This document shows positions 13,707-18,686 of a stretch of DNA of 18,686 nt, one piece after another. The stretch covers positions 1 to 18,686 of the forward strand of contig JAMCSM010000022.1 in the NCBI GenBank assembly GCA_023380915.1, given 5' to 3'. The translations under genes and the position numbers were made by a program. The notes below the pieces were generated by a model that saw only the letters and a program-made list of their open reading frames with translations, did not search any database and had not been told where the DNA came from. How positions within the stretch are numbered: position 1 is the stretch's first letter; each line of letters begins with the position of its first letter. The DNA is from Actinomycetota bacterium. Its GTDB lineage: Bacteria; Actinomycetota; Humimicrobiia; Humimicrobiales; Humimicrobiaceae.

Positions 13707-15302
13707 ATGCTGTGTAAATATATAATAAAACAAGTTTTTAAGCAAACTTTCAATTTCTTAAAATCTTTACAGACTGAAAAACTAATGACAAAAAATAATT
13801 ATGCCCGTAAAATTCTCGTAATCGGCATGAGCCCGCTCCCCTTTGAAAATAACAAAAAAGTTTATGGAACAGGTATAAGGACATGGCAATTTATCCAGCC
13901 TCTTCTTGAAAACGGCCACAAGCTTTGTGTCTGTAATTATGCAATACCTTCCGCATATCCGGGAGAATTCAAAACCGTATATCAGTCCGGTTATTCCAGG
14001 AAAAATACTGGTAAAAATAATAATGAACACAACAAAGATTATATGTTTGAATATAATGTTTTTACCGGAGAAGATTTTGGAAACATTGAAATTCTTAAAG
14101 ATATTTATATGAGATTTGAACCCGATTGCATCATAGGATGTAGTTTTTATCCATCTTACATTGCTTCAAAAATTATAAATATCACCAACAAGCACGGTAA
14201 TAATTATAAGGCAGTCCCTTTCTGGGCAGATCTTTTTGGCCATGTAATGGCTGAAGCGCAAGTGAGAGCTTTTATGGATAACGATGATAGCTGCCTTTTC
14301 CATTACTGGAACAGCGAATACAACATCATAACCGCTGCCGATGTTTTTTCATGTGTTTCCAGCAGGCAGGAATTTGCTTTGATAGGAGAGCTGGGACTTG
14401 CAGGAAGACTGAATAAATTTACTTCCGGATATAATTTTACGAATACCGTACCATGCGGGATGCCGCTCGAAGAATTCGAACATAAAAAAAATGTCATAAG
14501 AGGAAAAAACGGAGTTAAGGAAAATGACTTTATCGTATTATGGACGGGAGGTTATAATACCTGGACTGATGTAGATACTTTATTTAAAGGGCTGTTGCTG
14601 ACGATGGAGAAAAACCCCAAAATCAAGTTTGTTTCAACAGGCGGAGAAATACCCGAACAGGACCTGAAAACTTACCCGGCTTTTTTATCCATGATAAGCG
14701 GGTCAAACTTCAAAGATAATTTCATAATGAGAGGCTGGATTGCCGGTGAGGAAGTACCCAATTATTACTTTGAGTCCGATGCCGGTATCAACATCGATAA
14801 GGATATTTATGAAGTGAAACTAGGCAGTAAGAGCAGGATTCTGGACTGGATGAGGGCAGGTCTTTGTGTACTGTCATCGAATGTTTGTGAGCTGACAGAG
14901 ATAATCGAAAGAGAAAAGATTGGATATACATTTAAGCCGGGGAACAGTGAAGATCTTGCCGAAAAAATTTTATTTCTTGCGAGTCACAAAGATATTGTAA
15001 GACAAACAGGCTTAGAGGGTAAAGAATTTGGCATGAACCAGTATAATTTTGCAAAAACTACACAAAAATTGCAGGATTGGGTTGAAAGCCCCGAATTTGC
15101 TCCGGATAAAGGCATGGAAAGAAAAATTTTTTTTGATAGGGAAGAAGCATTGAAAAACATGGACGCAATAGTCAACCGCCAGAAATGGATGATAATGGAA
15201 AGAGATAAAAGAATTACGGAGCTCGAAGGGATAATCAAAAAGGGTTTTGTTTACAGGATTTACAATTATTTGAGAATAGCCAGAAGAAAAATATTTAAAT
15301 AG
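13707..15302 (+). CDS. GT4-like glycosyltransferase with coiled-coil, basic amphipathic tail
   Basis: This GT-B glycosyltransferase has up to 531 residues. The first core strand is KILVIGMSPLP at 35-45, followed by the N-loop GTGIRTWQFIQPL at 54-66. The C-terminal half has IVLWTGGYNTWTDVDTL at 276-292, MRGWIAGEEVPNYY at 341-354 and SRILDWMRAGLCVL at 376-389, which takes the place of the common E-x7-E segment. The tail (about 478-510) is a predicted coiled coil, and the last 18 residues (VYRIYNYLRIARRKIFK) look like a basic amphipathic membrane-contact helix, a tail type known in other surface-polysaccharide transferases. The first 26 residues (K/F-rich) precede the conserved core, so ATG 13785 (Met27) may be the true start; neither start has a Shine-Dalgarno. 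It heads a three-gene plus-strand operon. Donor and acceptor are unknown. Confidence 0.82.
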   Translation: MLCKYIIKQVFKQTFNFLKSLQTEKLMTKNNYARKILVIGMSPLPFENNKKVYGTGIRTWQFIQPLLENGHKLCVCNYAIPSAYPGEFKTVYQSGYSRKNTGKNNNEHNKDYMFEYNVFTGEDFGNIEILKDIYMRFEPDCIIGCSFYPSYIASKIINITNKHGNNYKAVPFWADLFGHVMAEAQVRAFMDNDDSCLFHYWNSEYNIITAADVFSCVSSRQEFALIGELGLAGRLNKFTSGYNFTNTVPCGMPLEEFEHKKNVIRGKNGVKENDFIVLWTGGYNTWTDVDTLFKGLLLTMEKNPKIKFVSTGGEIPEQDLKTYPAFLSMISGSNFKDNFIMRGWIAGEEVPNYYFESDAGINIDKDIYEVKLGSKSRILDWMRAGLCVLSSNVCELTEIIEREKIGYTFKPGNSEDLAEKILFLASHKDIVRQTGLEGKEFGMNQYNFAKTTQKLQDWVESPEFAPDKGMERKIFFDREEALKNMDAIVNRQKWMIMERDKRITELEGIIKKGFVYRIYNYLRIARRKIFK

Positions 15303-15326
15303 TTTGGAATAATTTCTATTATCAAT

Positions 15327-16343
15327 ATGCAAAAACAAAAATCTGCCGGCACACTTATAGTAATAGTGACATTCAATAGTGAAGAATTTATAGAACGATG
15401 CCTGGATTCGATTTTAACTTCCGATTATAAAGACTGGTTTTTAATAATTATAGATAACAATTCAAAAGACCAAACTGTTTCCAGGATCAGGGATTTTACA
15501 CTAAGAGAAAAGGGTATCGACAATAAAAATTTTAAACTGGTAAAACTGAATAAAAATATTGGTTTTTCAGCAGCCGTGGACTATGCTGTATTTGATACAG
15601 ATATTACAGATAATTCTTCCAAACATAAAAATTTTAAATATCTTGTTCTCGTAAATCCCGATTTGCGTCTGGAAAAAAATTCCTTGGGTAATTTGCTCCA
15701 GCCTTTTTACATTGCAGATTCAGAAAAAAATGAAATAGGTGTGGTTGGCGGGCTTATCCTGGAATACGAAGGCAATACCATTCAGCACTTCGGAGGGGAT
15801 TTCAGGAATAATTTTATAACCTCTCATCCGGGAAAGGGAAATATATTTTATGACTTTACAAAACCTGAAGTCAGCAAAATAAAAGAAGTAAAATATGTTA
15901 CGGGAGCATTATTTTCCACAAAGTTATCAATCTTTAGAGACCTCAAGGGGTTTGATCGGGGCTACAGGCCAGTATATTTTGAAGAACTGGATTATTGTCT
16001 TAAGATAAAAAAAACCGGTTTAAAAATAGTGGTGAATCCATATTCTGTTTCCAGGCATTTCGAAGGAGCTTCAATCCGGAAATTCAGTACAAATTTTTAT
16101 AAGTATTATCATAAGAACAGGATAAGATGCGCTCTGATAAATTACAGCTTAAAAGATTTTTTCAGGCTTTTCCTGGCGGAAGAATTGAAATGGCTTAGAA
16201 ATAAAGATTTAAAAGAGCAATACGGAGCACTGGTTTATGCTTATTTTTTAAATTTTTTGTTTTTACCATATAATTTAATTGTTAAAATAAGGAATCATTT
16301 AATAATAAGCAAATTAAGGTTAAAATATGATAAATTGAAATAG
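15327..16343 (+). CDS. Glycosyltransferase family 2 (rhamnosyltransferase-like GT-A enzyme)
   Basis: The product (338 residues) is an inverting GT-A transferase. Motifs are VIVTFNSEEFIERCLDSIL at 12-30, IIDNNSKDQTV at 41-51, NIGFSAAVDYA at 77-87, the DxD-equivalent LVNPDLRL at 108-115, GALFSTKLSIFRDLKGFD at 193-210, the catalytic-base region YFEELDYCLK at 217-226 and HFEGASIRK at 244-252. This pattern is usual in rhamnosyltransferase-like enzymes of O-antigen and other surface-polysaccharide clusters. There are no strong transmembrane helices; residues 299-318 are aromatic and hydrophobic and may touch the membrane. It lies 24 bases after the first GT4-like gene and 45 bases before the second, so all three are probably cotranscribed. 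No Shine-Dalgarno is seen. The sugar transferred is unknown. Confidence 0.88.
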   Translation: MQKQKSAGTLIVIVTFNSEEFIERCLDSILTSDYKDWFLIIIDNNSKDQTVSRIRDFTLREKGIDNKNFKLVKLNKNIGFSAAVDYAVFDTDITDNSSKHKNFKYLVLVNPDLRLEKNSLGNLLQPFYIADSEKNEIGVVGGLILEYEGNTIQHFGGDFRNNFITSHPGKGNIFYDFTKPEVSKIKEVKYVTGALFSTKLSIFRDLKGFDRGYRPVYFEELDYCLKIKKTGLKIVVNPYSVSRHFEGASIRKFSTNFYKYYHKNRIRCALINYSLKDFFRLFLAEELKWLRNKDLKEQYGALVYAYFLNFLFLPYNLIVKIRNHLIISKLRLKYDKLK

Positions 16344-16349
16344 CTTTTT

Positions 16350-16358
16350 TGATATAAT
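16350..16358 (+). promoter_or_regulatory. Candidate internal extended -10 promoter before the fusion gene
   Basis: TGATATAAT (16350-16358) is a perfect extended -10 element, located just after the GT2 stop and 30 bases before ATG 16389. It could give the large fusion gene extra transcription independent of the operon promoter. A/T-rich composition makes chance occurrence possible. Confidence 0.33.
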
Positions 16359-16378
16359 TCAAAATTATTTAAAAGATT

Positions 16379-16391
16379 GGGAGCATAAATG
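16379..16391 (+). promoter_or_regulatory. Ribosome binding site of the fusion gene
   Basis: GGGAG (16379-16383) lies five bases before the ATG at 16389. It is notable because nearly all other genes here lack a recognisable Shine-Dalgarno. Confidence 0.6.
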
Positions 16392-18683
16392 GATATAAAT
16401 ACGGAAAGAGAAGAGAAAAGGGGCAGTACCAGAATGCTTATAATCAGTTATGACATTGTAGGGAGGCAAATGGCAGGCCCGGGTATAAGATTTTATGAAT
16501 TTTCAAAAATTCTTTCAAATTATATCGATGTTACTCTGGCGGCACCAAATAAAATAGATATCGATACAGAGGGTTTTAAAACAATTTTTTATGATGTAAG
16601 CAATTACCGGAATTTGAAAAAATATGCGGAAACCTGTGACATAATTTTAATACAGGGATATATTTTGTATTATTTTCCTTTTTTAAAAAACTTCAGAGGT
16701 AAAATCATAGTCGATCTTTATAACCCATTCAATCTCGAAAGCCTGGAAATGTATAGAAACAGCAGTATGGCGGAAAGGTTGAGAATAGATAAAAATAATA
16801 TTGATCTGCTGAAGTTCCAGCTTTCTGTCGGAGATTTTTTTATCTGTGCAAGTGAAAAGCAGAGAAATTACTGGCTGGGAATGCTTAATGCAATGGGCAG
16901 GGTCAATCCGTATAGTTATGATTCTGACAATACTATGAGGAAGTTAATAGACGTTGTACCGTTTGGGATTCCTTCCATTCCGCCACGGCATACAGGTGAA
17001 GCAATAAAAAAAGTAATGCCGGGGGTCAAAGATGAAGATATGATCATACTCTGGGGCGGAGGAATATGGAACTGGCTTGATCCGATAACTATTATAAAAG
17101 CAATATGGGAAAAATATTTAAATAGAAAAGATATAAAATTGGTTTTTTCAGGAATCAAACATCCCGACCCAAAACTTCCTGAAATGAAAAAATGCATAGA
17201 TGCAATTAATTTAAGCAAGGAATTGGAATTATTCGACAAGAATGTATTTTTCAATGAATGGGTTCCATATGAAATCAGACAGAATTTTTTACTTGAATCA
17301 AATATTGGGGTATCCATCCATCAGGAAAGGATAGAGACTGAATTTTCTTTCAGGACGAGGGTTATGGATTATATCTGGGCAAAACTTCCGATTATTACTA
17401 CCGAGGGCGATTCAATAGCTAAAATAGTCAAAGAGGAAAATATCGGTGAAGTAGTTAAATATGAGAACACTCACCAGCTTGCAAAAGTGATTGAAAGCAT
17501 GCTTGTAAACAGAAGCTTGAAAGAAATATACAAAAAGAATCTGGAAAAAATTATTCCCAGGTTTCATTGGGAAAATGTTACAAGACCGCTTGTAGAGTAC
17601 TGCATCAAAGCAGATTATGCTTATGATAAGAAAAAAGTCATGGAACTTATAAATTTTCAGAATAATAAAACGTCCAGTATTATTAAGTCGAACTTCAGCG
17701 GTGCAACCAACCTTCTTGCAATCACATCAAATTTATTCCAGGATAAAGAGATTTTGAAAGACTGTGATCTTGGGAAAATATTTTACCTGGAAGTTGATGA
17801 CAAACTGGAAAATGCAAAAATCGAATCCGGAATTCTGGATAAAATCGGTGTTTTAAAATCAAAAATCTTAAGCAGAACCAAGTTCGATGGCGTAATTATA
17901 AATAATGCTTTTACGAAAATTACACCTAAATTTTTTTATGATCTCCTGAATATTGTAGGTTTGAAATTAAAAACAAATGGCATCTTATTTTTTTCGATTC
18001 CTGAAGAGAGGGGAATCTTAAAGTCCTTTGGCAGTGAGTCTGCAGATACCGATAAAACCGGCATCAAAATTGATGAATTTACGATTGAGTATATTCTGAA
18101 GAATGGAGGTTATGAAATTATCAGTAAAGGAATCATGGAAAAAATAGAAAGCCGTATTCATGATCAGCCCGATGAATTATACAGTAAAAATGAACTCCTG
18201 GAATTGTTTGAGATAAAATTATCAAGAAAAGATTTTAAAGAATTGTCACTCCTGAAAGGATTGAACCTGCTTGAATCAGATGAACTCACCAAAGATAAGA
18301 CAGTAAGAGGCAAAATCAGAAGATATATGTATCTTCTTGCAAGTTTATATTTTGAAAATTTAAGGAAAAGCTACAATGAATCGATGCAGGCCATAAACAA
18401 TAATATACAGCTCCAGATAAACAGGGAAGTAAATGAGCTTAATATCAAAAACCGGGAAAGAATGATTTTCATTTATTATAATATTTTTAAAACTCTTGAA
18501 AGCCAGATAGCAAATCTTGGCGTTGATATAGAGGGAATAAGATCGGCTTTCGAAGAAATAGGCAAAAAAACCATAAAGGAAAATACAGAACTTGATGACA
18601 GGCTGGAAATTCTGTTGAGAGACCTCGAGAACATAGATAGAATAATGGGACTAAGGCTGTCAAATAATTATTATAATAAATGA
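16389..18683 (+). CDS. Three-part protein: GT4-like glycosyltransferase, degenerate methyltransferase-like domain, C-terminal coiled coil
   Basis: The 764-residue protein has a GT4-like N-terminal region (about 15-410) with GPGIRFYEFSKIL at 30-42, ILWGGGIWNWLDPITII at 220-236, FNEWVPYEIRQNFL at 288-301 and RTRVMDYIWAKLPIITTEGD at 322-341. These match, block for block, the GT4-like protein at 13707-15302. Residues about 434-590 resemble the later half of a class I SAM methyltransferase: FDGVIINNAFTKI...L-x-NGILFFSIPEE at 499-540 and EYILKNGGYEIIS at 567-579. The glycine-rich SAM-binding motif expected near 440 (DxGxGxG) is missing; LLAITSNLF stands there. A mostly helical region with coiled-coil character runs from about 655 to 757. 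The stop lies three bases before the window end. Its start has a good Shine-Dalgarno. It probably adds a sugar, while the added domains may act in scaffolding, acceptor binding or chain-length control. Confidence 0.8.
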   Translation: MDINTEREEKRGSTRMLIISYDIVGRQMAGPGIRFYEFSKILSNYIDVTLAAPNKIDIDTEGFKTIFYDVSNYRNLKKYAETCDIILIQGYILYYFPFLKNFRGKIIVDLYNPFNLESLEMYRNSSMAERLRIDKNNIDLLKFQLSVGDFFICASEKQRNYWLGMLNAMGRVNPYSYDSDNTMRKLIDVVPFGIPSIPPRHTGEAIKKVMPGVKDEDMIILWGGGIWNWLDPITIIKAIWEKYLNRKDIKLVFSGIKHPDPKLPEMKKCIDAINLSKELELFDKNVFFNEWVPYEIRQNFLLESNIGVSIHQERIETEFSFRTRVMDYIWAKLPIITTEGDSIAKIVKEENIGEVVKYENTHQLAKVIESMLVNRSLKEIYKKNLEKIIPRFHWENVTRPLVEYCIKADYAYDKKKVMELINFQNNKTSSIIKSNFSGATNLLAITSNLFQDKEILKDCDLGKIFYLEVDDKLENAKIESGILDKIGVLKSKILSRTKFDGVIINNAFTKITPKFFYDLLNIVGLKLKTNGILFFSIPEERGILKSFGSESADTDKTGIKIDEFTIEYILKNGGYEIISKGIMEKIESRIHDQPDELYSKNELLELFEIKLSRKDFKELSLLKGLNLLESDELTKDKTVRGKIRRYMYLLASLYFENLRKSYNESMQAINNNIQLQINREVNELNIKNRERMIFIYYNIFKTLESQIANLGVDIEGIRSAFEEIGKKTIKENTELDDRLEILLRDLENIDRIMGLRLSNNYYNK

Positions 18684-18686
18684 AAA

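Noticed and set aside
15012..15338. Two overlapping minus-strand frames (14984-15238 and 15012-15338)
   Set aside because: They mirror the coiled-coil tail coding sequence of the GT4-like gene, with low-complexity content and no motif.
16916..17317. 133-codon minus-strand frame inside the fusion gene
   Set aside because: It lies wholly antisense to the conserved GT4-like region and shows no family signature.

Overview
The window is a bacterial surface-glycan gene cluster of low GC content (about one third G+C by eye). It holds eleven complete protein genes and one gene cut by the left edge. I see no rRNA, tRNA, CRISPR array, insertion sequence or phage gene. Bacterial origin is suggested by -10-like boxes, a NodB-type deacetylase and a TolB-like propeller protein. 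I cannot name a phylum. Only two of the twelve starts have a clear Shine-Dalgarno sequence (9053 and 16389), and one of those is a TTG start.

The genes lie in four blocks. Block A (minus strand, 6398 down to 1) is a probable six-gene operon. In transcription order it encodes a UDP-glucuronate-4-epimerase-like enzyme, a polyprenyl-phosphate sugar transferase of the DPM1/GtrB type, a radical SAM/SPASM protein, a second sugar-type SDR, a GT4 glycosyltransferase, and a flippase-like/LPG-synthase-TM membrane protein that runs off the left edge. Block B (plus, 6541-11744) holds a large GT39-like (GT-C) membrane glycosyltransferase with a 320-residue soluble tail, a membrane-anchored NodB deacetylase carrying three beta-sandwich modules, and a small four-helix membrane protein of unknown function. 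Block C (minus, 11745-13556) is a single anchored protein with a Ser/Thr/Glu-rich stalk, Ig-like modules and a six-bladed PD40/TolB-like propeller. Block D (plus, 13707-18683) holds two related GT4-like transferases with a GT2 transferase between them. The last GT4 is fused to a degenerate methyltransferase-like domain and a long coiled coil.

A plausible reading is as follows. Block A supplies an epimerised nucleotide sugar and a polyprenyl-phosphate-linked sugar. The GT-C enzyme of block B uses a lipid-linked sugar at the outer face of the membrane. The GT4 and GT2 enzymes of block D assemble further glycan in the cytoplasm. The deacetylase and the propeller protein then modify, bind or monitor the product outside. 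Substrates and product structure cannot be read from the sequence. The most unusual items are the GT4-methyltransferase-like-coiled-coil fusion, the three-module deacetylase and the Ig/propeller protein with a third Ig module cut short.
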